From: Stakelama sediminis
GTDB lineage: Bacteria; Pseudomonadota; Alphaproteobacteria; Sphingomonadales; Sphingomonadaceae
Length of the DNA stretch: 64,000 bases
Direction of reading: 5' to 3'
Assembly (NCBI RefSeq): GCF_014199335.1
Contig: NZ_JACIJI010000001.1
Location: 868,001 to 932,000, forward strand
This document shows positions 26,339 to 33,856 of this stretch, in pieces. The notes beneath the pieces are model-generated. The model had not been told where the DNA came from. It saw nothing but the letters and a program-made list of their open reading frames with translations, and searched no databases. Every line of letters begins with the position of its first letter. Within the stretch, counting starts at the first letter, position 1. Position numbers and translations under genes: made by a program.

Positions 26339-26749
26339 TTACTGTCCCAGCTTGAGGGTATCGAGGATCAGCGACTTGGCCGTCTGCATCACCTCCACAT
26401 TGTTCTGATAACTGCGCGCGGCATCCATCATGTCGACCAGCTCGCGCGTTTCCTGAACGGAGCTTGCGTAGACATTGCCGTCCTTGTCGGCGAGCGGATT
26501 GCCCGGATCGTAGCGCTTCACCGGCGGCTCGCCTGCGGTCACGACCTCGCTGACATCGACTGTGGAAAGGCCGGTGGCCTTGTCCATATGCGTCTGGAAC
26601 ACCGGCTTGATGGTACGATAGGCACCGGCCTCGGTGGTCGAAACCGTATCGGCATTGGCCAGGTTCGACGCGGTGGTGTTCATCCGCACAAGCTGCGCCG
26701 ACATGGCACGGCCTGCGACCTGAAAGATGTTGGAAGGACCGATCCCCAT
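26339..26749 (-). CDS. flgC: Proximal rod protein FlgC
   Basis: Rod subunit, 136 residues. MSAQLVRMNTTASNLANADTVS and VQETRELVDMMDAARSYQNNVEVMQTAKSLILDTLKLGQ are the standard FlgC ends. The ATG at 26749 is preferred because AAGGGTG lies eight bases upstream; a GTG at 26758 within the flgB end is the alternative. Confidence 0.95.
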   Translation of the reverse strand: MGIGPSNIFQVAGRAMSAQLVRMNTTASNLANADTVSTTEAGAYRTIKPVFQTHMDKATGLSTVDVSEVVTAGEPPVKRYDPGNPLADKDGNVYASSVQETRELVDMMDAARSYQNNVEVMQTAKSLILDTLKLGQ

Positions 26750-26750
26750 C

Positions 26751-27119
26751 TTATTCACCCTTCAGTGCACGGGTGATCGTGTTGATGCGCCCGTTCAGGA
26801 AAGACAAAGTGGTGCGATACGCCACGGCGTTTTCGGCAAAGGCGGTCTGTTCGGTCGAAAGGTCCACCGTATTGCCGTCCATCGACGGCTGGATCGGCAC
26901 GCGATATTCGGTCGCACTGTCGATCGCCTGATCGGCGGACATGGTACCGCCCATCCCGTTGGCCCCTTCGATCTCCGTCATTGCCTTCTGGAAATCGATA
27001 TCTTTCGCCTTGAACCCCGGCGTCGAGGAATTGGCGATATTCGACGCGAGCACGCCCATACGCTTTGAGCGTACCAGCAGTGCATCCGCGTGCACGCCGA
27101 ACAAGCTGTCTTGCGCCAT
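26751..27119 (-). CDS. flgB: Proximal rod protein FlgB
   Basis: First gene of the rod/hook operon; 122 residues, with VRSKRMGVLASNIANSSTPGFKAKDIDF and the end VAYRTTLSFLNGRINTITRALKGE. The start at 27119 is fixed by GGGAGG five bases before the ATG. A consensus sigma-54 element lies at 27174-27189, about 43 bases from the predicted transcript start to the ATG. Confidence 0.95.
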   Translation of the reverse strand: MAQDSLFGVHADALLVRSKRMGVLASNIANSSTPGFKAKDIDFQKAMTEIEGANGMGGTMSADQAIDSATEYRVPIQPSMDGNTVDLSTEQTAFAENAVAYRTTLSFLNGRINTITRALKGE

Positions 27120-27173
27120 AATGGCCTCCCAAAAGCGCGAAATCCGCGCGACGAAAATTCCGTGGGACATTCT

Positions 27174-27189
27174 TGCAAAGGCTGTGCCA
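27174..27189 (-). promoter_or_regulatory. Sigma-54 promoter of the flgB operon
   Basis: Read on the minus strand: TGGCAC-AGCCT-TTGCA, a full match to the -24/-12 consensus TGGCAC-N5-TTGC(A/T), with GG and GC 12 positions apart. Predicted start near 27163, upstream of the flgB ATG at 27119. Confidence 0.85.
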
Positions 27190-27209
27190 GTTTCGAATTT
27201 ATCGCATTC

Positions 27210-27300
27210 CGGCAATCCCAAACCCGCGCAATTGGCGGTTTTTCAACGGCAAGCGGCAAAATCTTGCCGGTCGGCGGCAAAGCACTGCCTCAACCGGCAA
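27210..27300. promoter_or_regulatory. Cluster of CGGCAA half-sites, one full CGGCAA-N4-TTGCCG palindrome
   Basis: CGGCAA occurs on the plus strand at 27210, 27247, 27254, 27275 and 27295. The copy at 27254 is completed to CGGCAAAATCTTGCCG (27254-27269), and the one at 27275 to a degenerate CGGCAA-AGCA-CTGCCT. The cluster lies between the two divergent sigma-54 promoters (27174-27189 and 27333-27348), roughly 100 bases from each start, the place expected for an upstream activating sequence bound by a sigma-54 activator. Candidate protein: the activator encoded at 35928. Confidence 0.6.
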
Positions 27301-27332
27301 GTCATCGCGGCAGGAAACACATCCATCGCATT

Positions 27333-27348
27333 TGGCCCGGCTTTTGCA
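27333..27348 (+). promoter_or_regulatory. Sigma-54 promoter of the second stator-like pair
   Basis: TGGCCC-GGCTT-TTGCA, one base from consensus, with GG (27334-27335) and GC (27346-27347) at the correct distance. Predicted start at about 27359, only two bases before the ATG at 27361. Confidence 0.75.
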
Positions 27349-27360
27349 GTACAGGCCCGT

Positions 27361-28038
27361 ATGACAGGATTTGCGTTCGACCCCGCCTTCGCGCAGGCGA
27401 TGGCACCGTTTCTCGACCCCGTGGCGCTGGCGATTGTCGTCGGCGGCACGGTGCTGGCCATGTTCCTGCGCACGCCGCTCGCCGATCTCGGCCGCGCGGT
27501 GGCAGCACTGCGGGTGTTGCCGCGCCGCCGGTGGCAGGCCGACCGCTCGCTGGAACAGATCACGGCATTGTCTCGCATCGCTGCCCGTCATGGCGCACTG
27601 GCGCTTGATCGCTCGATCATCCGCGACCCCGATATCGCCTGTGCAGTCGAAGCAATTGTCGACGGCAAAGGCCCGGAACAGGTCGAACTGCTGCTCGAAA
27701 CGCGTCAGCTCGTACGCAGTGAGCGGCACCTTGCCACTGCCGATGTCTGGGCGGGCATGGCCGATGTCGCCCCTGCCATGGGAATGATCGGGACGCTGAT
27801 CGGACTGGTACGCATGTTTCTGGTGATGACGGACCCCGACGCGATCGGCGGCGCCATGGCGGTGGCATTGCTCACGACGCTGTACGGTGCCCTGATCGCC
27901 AGCCTGATCGCGATGCCCGTCGCCACGCGGCTGCGCAGACAGGCCCGCAGCGAAGCGCTTGAGCGTACCCGGCTGATCGCTCCGCTGGTGGCGCTGGCTG
28001 CGCGCGAACGTCCACGCCTGAAAGAGGCTGCCGCATGA
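27361..28038 (+). CDS. MotA/TolQ/ExbB-like channel protein, shortened second MotA
   Basis: 225 residues. The C-terminal half is clearly MotA-like: APAMGMIGTLIGLVRMFLVM and the paired helix AVALLTTLYGALIASLIAMPVATRLRR, each with the conserved proline. The middle has the MotA cytoplasmic pattern (RHGALALDR, VEAIVDGKGPEQV). The N-terminus begins directly with a helix like MotA helix 2 (FLDPVALAIVVGGTVLAMFL), so the first membrane helix of ordinary MotA is missing and the protein has three. The upstream frame contains no membrane segment that could supply it. ATGA overlap with the next gene, and a sigma-54 promoter just before it, tie it to flagellar expression. Probably a second stator or motor-associated channel; role inferred. 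Confidence 0.8.
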   Translation: MTGFAFDPAFAQAMAPFLDPVALAIVVGGTVLAMFLRTPLADLGRAVAALRVLPRRRWQADRSLEQITALSRIAARHGALALDRSIIRDPDIACAVEAIVDGKGPEQVELLLETRQLVRSERHLATADVWAGMADVAPAMGMIGTLIGLVRMFLVMTDPDAIGGAMAVALLTTLYGALIASLIAMPVATRLRRQARSEALERTRLIAPLVALAARERPRLKEAAA

Positions 28039-28589
28039 GAAGCGCCGCCCTTGCCCGGTTCAACGCCATCCCGCGCGAACGCCGTCCGCTCTGGCTGACG
28101 ACGCTGGCCGATCTCGGCCTGTTGCTGGTCGGCTTTCTGGTGCTGGTCCATGCAACCGGTATCGACGATCACGGCAAGATCGCTAAGAGCATCCGCGCCG
28201 CGTTCGATGCACCGATGCCAGAAGCGGCGGCGGCCGCACCCCTGCCGGCGGCAATGCCGGTCGATATCGGCCGGATCGGCAGTTTTGCAATTGGCAGCGC
28301 CACACCGTCACCGGCAGCCCTGGACTCGCTGGCAAACTGGGCTCGTGGCGCGGCAAGCGATCCGCGGACCGAAATCATCCTGTCCGGAGCCACGGACGGG
28401 TCTTCTGCCGACGTCGATGCGGATAGCGGCAGCGCTGCTATTCTGGCCGCTGACCGTGCCCGTGCGGTGGCTGCCGGGCTGATTGCGCGCGGTGTCGTCG
28501 CGCCGGATCAGATCCGCTTTGAATCCATGACCGCCGCCCGCATGCGCGCGGTCACCGCCACCATCGGCTTCCGGGGAAAGCGGCAATGA
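28035..28589 (+). CDS. MotB-like protein, shortened second MotB
   Basis: 184 residues. One membrane helix near the N-terminus, LWLTTLADLGLLLVGFLVLV, with an aspartate (Asp26) at the place of the proton-binding Asp of MotB. The C-terminal part keeps an OmpA-like trace: IILSGATDGSSAD followed by LAADRARAVAAGLIARGVVAPDQIR, matching the TD...RA..V..L...GV pattern of peptidoglycan-binding domains, but the linker is short (about 55 residues) and Ala/Pro-rich. Overlaps the MotA-like gene (ATGA), so the two should be made in fixed ratio. A full motA-motB pair exists at 16308-18243. Whether this pair drives rotation is unknown. Confidence 0.75.
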   Translation: MRSAALARFNAIPRERRPLWLTTLADLGLLLVGFLVLVHATGIDDHGKIAKSIRAAFDAPMPEAAAAAPLPAAMPVDIGRIGSFAIGSATPSPAALDSLANWARGAASDPRTEIILSGATDGSSADVDADSGSAAILAADRARAVAAGLIARGVVAPDQIRFESMTAARMRAVTATIGFRGKRQ

Positions 28590-28596
28590 TTTGCCG
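28581..28596. promoter_or_regulatory. CGGCAA-N4-TTGCCG palindrome upstream of flgA
   Basis: CGGCAA-TGAT-TTGCCG, exact, spanning the stop codon of the MotB-like gene and centred about 63 bases before the predicted flgA start. Two more TTGCCG copies follow at 28604 and 28612. Same motif as at 27254 and 43215. Confidence 0.6.
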
Positions 28597-28624
28597 CCCG
28601 GCATTGCCGCTTTGCCGGTCAAAC

Positions 28625-28640
28625 CGGCACGGGGCTTGCT
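28625..28640 (+). promoter_or_regulatory. Sigma-54 promoter of flgA
   Basis: CGGCAC-GGGGC-TTGCT: GG (28626-28627) and GC (28638-28639) correctly spaced, one base off consensus. Predicted start near 28651, 25 bases before the flgA ATG. Confidence 0.75.
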
Positions 28641-28675
28641 TTGCCTCATCCGACTTCTTTGCAAGGGAGAATATC

Positions 28676-29203
28676 ATGTTGCGCCTTCTGGTTCCCGCGT
28701 TGCTGATCGCCGCTCCGGCGGCAGCGCAGGCGGGTCAGTTTCAGGATACCAAGGTGCTCGACACTGCGGTGGAGCAGTTTACCGGCAAGGCCATCGGCGA
28801 TGTCGGCGGTGCGCGCGCAGCGGTCGACGCACGGCTGAAACTGGCCAGTTGCGCGCTGCCCCAGCTTTCCTGGCGCGGCAGCTTTCATGATGCGGTGGTG
28901 GTACGCTGCATGTCGCCGCAATGGCGCATTTACGTGCCCGTCAACGTCGCGCCGCAGGCCCCTGCCGCGACACCGGTTGCCGCCGCTGCCCCTGCCGCCA
29001 AGCCTGAAAAAGTCATCAAGCGCGGTGACCCGGTTACGATCGAAGCCAGCGCCAGGGGCTTTTCGATCACGCGCGACGGCATCGCCATGGCCGATGCGGT
29101 CAAGGGTGCGCGCCTTCCCGTCAAGGTCGGGGAACGCCAGCCGCCGATCCAGGCCGTCGCTGTCGGCCCCGGTCAGGTGACACTGCCCGGATGGGCGGAA
29201 TAA
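28676..29203 (+). CDS. flgA: Flagellar P-ring assembly chaperone FlgA
   Basis: Periplasmic chaperone for FlgI polymerisation. 175 residues; signal peptide MLRLLVPALLIAAPAAAQAG, an N-terminal domain with RLKLASCALPQLSW and VVVRCMSPQWRIYVPVNV, an Ala/Pro linker, and a C-terminal SAF domain (KRGDPVTIEASARGFSITRDGIAMADAVKGARLPVKV, split across about 112-150). Start at 28676 chosen because AAGGGAGA is eight bases upstream. It has its own sigma-54 element. Confidence 0.94.
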   Translation: MLRLLVPALLIAAPAAAQAGQFQDTKVLDTAVEQFTGKAIGDVGGARAAVDARLKLASCALPQLSWRGSFHDAVVVRCMSPQWRIYVPVNVAPQAPAATPVAAAAPAAKPEKVIKRGDPVTIEASARGFSITRDGIAMADAVKGARLPVKVGERQPPIQAVAVGPGQVTLPGWAE

Positions 29204-29210
29204 TTTTTTC

Positions 29211-29237
29211 TAAAGCTTTTGCGAAAGGGGTCGTTCC
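29211..29237 (+). promoter_or_regulatory. Candidate FliA (sigma-28) promoter of flgM
   Basis: TAAAGCTT, 11 bases, GTCGTTCC. The -35 box matches the FliA consensus TAAAGTTT in seven of eight bases; the -10 box differs from GCCGATAA but is the same GTCGTT found with the same spacing at fliD and fliC. Ends 33 bases before the flgM ATG. Confidence 0.6.
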
Positions 29238-29270
29238 ACATGGTGTCGGCAACAATCAGGACTTGCAGAC

Positions 29271-29564
29271 ATGGTGGACTCAATTGGCCCGAAAGCCGTA
29301 TCGACGCCTGTTCGCGACGTAAAATCCGTCGCGCCCACGGCACCGTCGGTACAGGCGGAACAGGCAACAACGCAACAGGCACGCAGCAGCGATTCGATTG
29401 CGACGGCGGCAAAGAAGCTTGCCGACAAGGCGCCGATCGATTCCGATCACGTCGCCGAGGTACGTCGGGCCGTCAAGGAAGGCAGATTTCCGATCCTGCC
29501 CGCCACGGTCGCCGACCGTCTGCTCGCGCTGAAAATGCAATGGAATCCGAATGACCCGTCGTGA
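29271..29564 (+). CDS. flgM: Anti-sigma-28 factor FlgM
   Basis: Binds FliA until the hook is finished and is then exported. 97 residues, mostly disordered N-terminal half and a FliA-binding C-terminal half with DSDHVAEVRRAVKEGRFPILPATVADRLLALK, the usual FlgM pattern. Overlaps flgN by 14 bases. A FliA-type promoter precedes it, giving the expected feedback. Confidence 0.9.
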   Translation: MVDSIGPKAVSTPVRDVKSVAPTAPSVQAEQATTQQARSSDSIATAAKKLADKAPIDSDHVAEVRRAVKEGRFPILPATVADRLLALKMQWNPNDPS

Positions 29565-29862
29565 CGCCCTGATGCAGGTCATCAACTGCCTGCATGCCGA
29601 AATCGCGGCGCTGAAAGCGAATGATATCGCGGCGCTGGAACAGGTGACCGCCGCGAAGCTTGGCCATATCCAGACGATTGCCGCCAATGACGACGATCTG
29701 CCGCCCAGCGCGGAGATACGCGCGCTTGCGGCCGAGGCAAATCGCCTGAACGAAACCGCGCGCATTTACGTCAACCTGATGACGGCAAATGTTCGCCGCC
29801 GCCTGCAGGATCTTGCCGGTCACGGCATGGGCACCTACCAGGCCGGCCCATACGCGGCCTGA
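29551..29862 (+). CDS. flgN: Flagellar export chaperone FlgN
   Basis: Chaperone for FlgK and FlgL. 103 residues, all-helical, with DALMQVINCLHAEIAALKANDIAALEQVTAAKLGHIQTI and NETARIYVNLMTANVRRRLQDL. Sequence conservation in this family is low, so the call rests on size, helical pattern and the flgA-flgM-flgN order. Contains within its coding region a near copy of the CGGCAA palindrome (29783-29798) that may serve the promoter at 29914. Confidence 0.8.
   Translation: MTRRDALMQVINCLHAEIAALKANDIAALEQVTAAKLGHIQTIAANDDDLPPSAEIRALAAEANRLNETARIYVNLMTANVRRRLQDLAGHGMGTYQAGPYAA
29783..29798. promoter_or_regulatory. Imperfect CGGCAA-N4-TTGCCG palindrome before the transglycosylase promoter
   Basis: CGGCAA-ATGT-TCGCCG, one mismatch in the right half, 116 bases upstream of the sigma-54 element at 29914. 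A further ATCTTGCCGGT (29810-29820) matches 11 bases of the copy at 27254 and follows it closely. Confidence 0.45.
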
Positions 29863-29913
29863 AACGCGCGAAAATCCGCATTGCTGCTCTGATCGGGCTA
29901 CATTCTACATAAT

Positions 29914-29929
29914 TGGCACGCCGCTTGCT
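29914..29929 (+). promoter_or_regulatory. Sigma-54 promoter of the transglycosylase-flhA-fliA block
   Basis: TGGCAC-GCCGC-TTGCT, a full consensus match with correct GG to GC distance. Predicted start near 29940; the first gene begins at 29970. Confidence 0.85.
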
Positions 29930-29969
29930 TATAGGCCTCCTGAACAGGAGGAACTGAGAGCAGCGATTG

Positions 29970-30911
29970 ATGGGTGCCGTAAACTTCAATCCCACTGAAA
30001 CGACATCGGTTCAAAAGGCGATTGCTGCTGCCAGCAAGCGCACGGGGATCGATTTCGACTATCTTCTCGGTCAGGCGCAGGTCGAAAGCGGCCTGCGTCC
30101 CGACGCCCGTGCATCGACGTCCAGCGCGTCGGGCCTGTATCAGTTCATTGACCAGAGCTGGCTTGGCATCATCAAACAACATGGTGCCGAACATGGGCTT
30201 GGCTGGGCGGCCGACAGCATCACCCAGACGTCCGGCGGCCGCTACACCGTCAGCGACCCGTCGCTGCGCAAATCCATTCTCGCGTTGCGCAACGATCCGC
30301 AAACGTCCGCAATCATGGCCGCCGAACATGCCGCCGATAACAAGGCCGCGCTGGAAAACACGCTGGATCGCAACGTTACCGGCACTGACCTGTATATGGC
30401 GCATTTTCTGGGACTGGGCGGTGCCCGCTCCTTCCTGAGTGCGATGCAGTCTTCGCCGGACCGGACCGGCGCATCGATGTTCCCGGCTGCCGCGCGCGCC
30501 AACCGCAACGTCTTTTATGCCTCCAACGGCCAGCCTCGGACGCTGTCTGAAATCTATCAGCGGTTCGCGGGCAAGCTCGACAGCGGTGCGGGTGCCGCCG
30601 GTGCCACCGGCCTTGCCTCCGATGCGCTCGACGGTGCCGCCCCGAACATCCCCGGCACGATGCAGGGGGTTCAGGTTCTGCTCGGCAGCAAGGCGATCGA
30701 CGGCGACAAGGCGTGGCTTGCCTCGACGCTCGACATGCTCAACTCGGCAACCCGCACTGGTGACAGCGTCGCCAGCGCCGCGACCGAGACCGCCTCCAAT
30801 ACCCTGATTGCCGGAAATGACGCGAGTACGCTCGTCCAGTCCGCGCTGTACCGCCCGACGCCGGAAACGGCGCGCCTCGCCTATATGTTGCTTGCCAGTC
30901 TCGGAGCGTAA
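29970..30911 (+). CDS. Flagellum-associated lytic transglycosylase (SLT domain)
   Basis: Cleaves peptidoglycan, presumably to let the rod pass, replacing the muramidase half missing from FlgJ. 313 residues. Catalytic Glu39 in YLLGQAQVESGL, then ASGLYQFIDQSWLGIIKQHG and the SLT-type DLYMAHFLGLGGARSFL. The C-terminal 150 residues are Ala/Gly/Thr-rich and not recognised. No signal peptide is visible at the N-terminus (MGAVNFNPTETTSVQKAI), so export through the flagellar apparatus is likely. Start at the ATG 29970; a TTG one codon earlier is the alternative. Four bases before flhA. Confidence 0.88.
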   Translation: MGAVNFNPTETTSVQKAIAAASKRTGIDFDYLLGQAQVESGLRPDARASTSSASGLYQFIDQSWLGIIKQHGAEHGLGWAADSITQTSGGRYTVSDPSLRKSILALRNDPQTSAIMAAEHAADNKAALENTLDRNVTGTDLYMAHFLGLGGARSFLSAMQSSPDRTGASMFPAAARANRNVFYASNGQPRTLSEIYQRFAGKLDSGAGAAGATGLASDALDGAAPNIPGTMQGVQVLLGSKAIDGDKAWLASTLDMLNSATRTGDSVASAATETASNTLIAGNDASTLVQSALYRPTPETARLAYMLLASLGA

Positions 30912-30915
30912 CTGA

Positions 30916-32994
30916 ATGCGTCCGTTCCTTCCGCGTAGTGATTTTTCCTCGCTAGCACGCAGCGGCGCCCTGCCGCTCGCGATCCTGATGCTGATCGTGC
31001 TGCTGGTCGTGCCGATACCGGCCTTCCTGCTCGACACCTTCTTCATCACCAACATCATGATCAGCCTTGCCGTGCTGATGGTGGCGCTGAACGCGCGCAA
31101 GCCGCTCGACTTCTCCGCCTTCCCCACGGTGTTGCTGTTCGCGACGCTCTTCCGGCTCGGCCTCAACGTTGCCTCAACCCGCGTCGTGCTGGTGCATGGC
31201 CATGAAGGCGAAGCAGCCGCCGGCCATGTGATCGAGGCATTCGGCACCTTCCTGATCGGCGGCGATTATGTCGTCGGCATTTTCGTCTTCGCGATCCTGC
31301 TGATCATCAACCTGATCGTCGTGACCAAGGGCGCGGGCCGCGTGTCGGAAGTATCCGCGCGCTTCACCCTCGACGCCCTGCCCGGCAAGCAGATGTCGAT
31401 CGACGCCGACCTGAACGCCGGTCTCATCACCCCGGACGAAGCGCGCGCGCGCCGGATCGAGGTCGCGACCGAGGCCGATTTCTACGGCGCGATGGACGGT
31501 TCGTCGAAATTCGTGAAGGGCGATGCCATTGCCGGGCTGCTGATCCTGGGCGTCAACGTCATCGGCGGTCTGATCCTCGGCACCGTCAGCCATGGCCTGT
31601 CGATCGGCGATGCCGCGCATAATTATGTCCTGCTCGCCATCGGTGACGCGCTGGTCGCGCAGATCCCGTCGCTGATGCTGTCGATCGCCGCTGCCGCCAT
31701 CGTCACCCGCGTCAAATCCGAAGACGACCTTGCCGGTCAGATCGGCGGCCAGTTCGGCAGCCATAAGATCTGGACGCCGGTTGCGGGCATCCTCGGCATC
31801 CTCGCCTTCCTGCCCGGCATGCCGATGCTGGTGATCCTGCCGGCCGCGGGCGCCGCCGGTTTCACGGCCTACCGCCTGCATCAGATCGCCAATCGTCCGC
31901 CGCCGCCCGAACCGGCAGCACCCGCGCCCGACCTGTCGAAGATCGGCTGGGATGAAGTCACCGACGCGATGCAGGTGGTGATCGAAATCGGCTATGGCCT
32001 GGTGCCGCTGGTCGACGAGCGCAAGGGCAAGCAACTGATGGGCCGCATCACGGGGGTCCGTCGCCAGTTGTCGAAAGACCTCGGCTTCGTCGTGCCGCAG
32101 GCGCGCGTCAATGACGACATCAACCTGCAACCCTATGCCTATCGCATCCGCATCAACGGCGTGGTGGTCGGTGAAGACAGCGTGTCGCCCGACGATGTGC
32201 TGGCGCTGAACACCGGTCAGGCTTCGGGGCATCTCAACGGCAAACCCGCCAAAGACCCGACCTTCGGCCTCGACGCCATCTGGATCAACCCATCCGACGC
32301 CGACGCCGCCACGGGGCTTGGCTATCTGGTCGTCGATCCGGGCACGGTAATCGCCACCCATCTCAATCACATGCTGCTTCAGAATGCGTCCGATCTGCTC
32401 GGCCCGGATGAGGTACAGGCGCTGCTCGACGGGCTGAAGGAGCGCGCCGGCCAGCTCGTCGCCTCGCTCTGCCCGCAGCCGGTACCGCTGACCACGCTGA
32501 CTCAGGTGCTGCGCGGCCTGCTGGCGGAAAATATCCCGCTCAAGGAATTCCGCCGTATCGCCTCGGCCGTCGCCATCGCCGCCCAGCGCACGCTGGATGC
32601 CGAGGAAATCATCGAACTGATCCGCCCCCAACTCGGCCCGCTGATCATTCAGAAACTGTGCTCGGTACGCGAACCGCTACGCGTGATGACGCTGGAGGGC
32701 CAGCTCGAATCGCTGCTGGGTCAGGCCGTGCGCGGCGATGCCTCGCGCAGCCACACCATCGAACCCGATCTCGGCCGCCGCATCGTCGATGCCCTGCAAC
32801 GCGCCGCCCAGCCGATGATCGCGGAGGCCAAGCCGTTCGCACTGGTCGTGCAGCCTTCGATCCGGCTTGCGATCCGCAGGCTCGTTCGCTCGGTTCTGCC
32901 CGACACGCCGGTGATGAGCTTCTTTGAAGTACCTGAGGAAAAACCCGTTGAGGTCGTTGCCGTTGTCGGCGCGCCGGAGGCTCTGCCCGCATGA
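30916..32994 (+). CDS. flhA: Flagellar export apparatus protein FlhA
   Basis: Export gate component with eight N-terminal membrane helices and a cytoplasmic docking domain for chaperone-substrate complexes. 692 residues. The FHIPEP signature region RKPLDFSAFPTVLLFATLFRLGLNVASTR starts near 54 and the loop KGAGRVSEVSARFTLDALPGKQMSIDADLNAGLI follows. The C-terminal nonamer ring domain begins at about 345. Stop overlaps the fliA start. Confidence 0.97.
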   Translation: MRPFLPRSDFSSLARSGALPLAILMLIVLLVVPIPAFLLDTFFITNIMISLAVLMVALNARKPLDFSAFPTVLLFATLFRLGLNVASTRVVLVHGHEGEAAAGHVIEAFGTFLIGGDYVVGIFVFAILLIINLIVVTKGAGRVSEVSARFTLDALPGKQMSIDADLNAGLITPDEARARRIEVATEADFYGAMDGSSKFVKGDAIAGLLILGVNVIGGLILGTVSHGLSIGDAAHNYVLLAIGDALVAQIPSLMLSIAAAAIVTRVKSEDDLAGQIGGQFGSHKIWTPVAGILGILAFLPGMPMLVILPAAGAAGFTAYRLHQIANRPPPPEPAAPAPDLSKIGWDEVTDAMQVVIEIGYGLVPLVDERKGKQLMGRITGVRRQLSKDLGFVVPQARVNDDINLQPYAYRIRINGVVVGEDSVSPDDVLALNTGQASGHLNGKPAKDPTFGLDAIWINPSDADAATGLGYLVVDPGTVIATHLNHMLLQNASDLLGPDEVQALLDGLKERAGQLVASLCPQPVPLTTLTQVLRGLLAENIPLKEFRRIASAVAIAAQRTLDAEEIIELIRPQLGPLIIQKLCSVREPLRVMTLEGQLESLLGQAVRGDASRSHTIEPDLGRRIVDALQRAAQPMIAEAKPFALVVQPSIRLAIRRLVRSVLPDTPVMSFFEVPEEKPVEVVAVVGAPEALPA

Positions 32995-33740
32995 ATATGC
33001 CCACCGGAAAACTGACGCCCCAGGGGCCGCTGACCTACAGCCGCACCGGCCAGTCGCAACGCGACACCGAAGCGCTGGTCCGCACGCATCTGCCGCTGGT
33101 CCGCCGCATTGCCTGGCACATCCATGGCGCGATGAGCGGTATCGTCGAGGTCGAGGATCTCGTCCAGATCGGCATGGTCGCGCTGGTAGAGGCGGTCAAC
33201 GCTTTCGAAGATCGCGGCCAGGTCACGTTCGAACAATATCTGTCGACGCGCGTGCGCGGGGCGATGATCGACGAGCTTCGGCGTCAGGCGACACTGACCC
33301 GAGGCGCGATGAAACGACGCCGCATGTATCGCGAAGCCGTCGAATCGCTGACCGTCAAACTCGATCGCAAGCCGGAGGATGCGGAAGTGGCTGAACATCT
33401 GGGAGTCACCCCGGAAAAGCTGCGCACCGATTATGCTGCGGCAGAAGCGCTGCATTTCGATTCGATCGACGACGTCTATACCGACGAAGGCCCCTGGTTC
33501 ATGAGCGACGAGCCGGACCCGTTCGAACAACTCGCCGAATCCGACCTGCGCGATGCGCTGATCGGCGCGATTGCTGCCCTGCCCGAACGTGAGGCGCTGG
33601 TCATCCAGCTCTATTATGTCGAGGAAATGAACCTTGACGAGATCGGACAGGTGATCGGCGTCGGCTCCGCGCGCGTCTGCCAGATCAAGAAGTCGGCGCA
33701 CGACCGGCTGAAAGACCTGCTCCACAAACGCCTCGGCTAG
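32991..33740 (+). CDS. fliA: Flagellar sigma factor FliA (sigma-28)
   Basis: Directs late flagellar genes. 249 residues with regions sigma-2 (LVRTHLPLVRRIAWHIHG, VEVEDLVQIGMVALVEAVNAF, FEQYLSTRVRGAMIDELR), sigma-3 (LDRKPEDAEVAEHLGVTPEKL) and sigma-4 (LPEREALVIQLYYVEEMNLDEIGQVIGVGSARVCQIKKSAHDRL). Overlaps flhA by four bases. Candidate targets in the window are flgM, fliC, fliD and perhaps motA. Confidence 0.96.
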   Translation: MNMPTGKLTPQGPLTYSRTGQSQRDTEALVRTHLPLVRRIAWHIHGAMSGIVEVEDLVQIGMVALVEAVNAFEDRGQVTFEQYLSTRVRGAMIDELRRQATLTRGAMKRRRMYREAVESLTVKLDRKPEDAEVAEHLGVTPEKLRTDYAAAEALHFDSIDDVYTDEGPWFMSDEPDPFEQLAESDLRDALIGAIAALPEREALVIQLYYVEEMNLDEIGQVIGVGSARVCQIKKSAHDRLKDLLHKRLG

Positions 33741-33751
33741 CTCCTCTCGCT

Positions 33752-33763
33752 CGTCATTGCGAG
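33752..33763. repeat. Solitary arm of a REP-like repeat after fliA
   Basis: CGTCATTGCGAG, identical to the outer arm of the complete palindrome at 59941-60034. Here no matching second arm follows, only GAACGTAGCAACGCAGCC and a small hairpin GGTAC-ATA-GTACC (33786-33798). Looks like a decayed copy between fliA and the oxygenase-like gene. Confidence 0.6.
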
Positions 33764-33856
33764 GAACGTAGCAACGCAGCCACACGGTACATAGTACCTG
33801 CCTCTCATCACCCGTGATGCTTGCGCTACGCTCCCGGCGTACGCACATTCAAGGGG

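Noticed and set aside
31174..32631. Long open frame on the minus strand opposite flhA (485 codons)
   Set aside because: The plus strand encodes an unmistakable FlhA; long antisense frames are expected in GC-rich DNA, and this one has no recognisable motif or ribosome-binding site.
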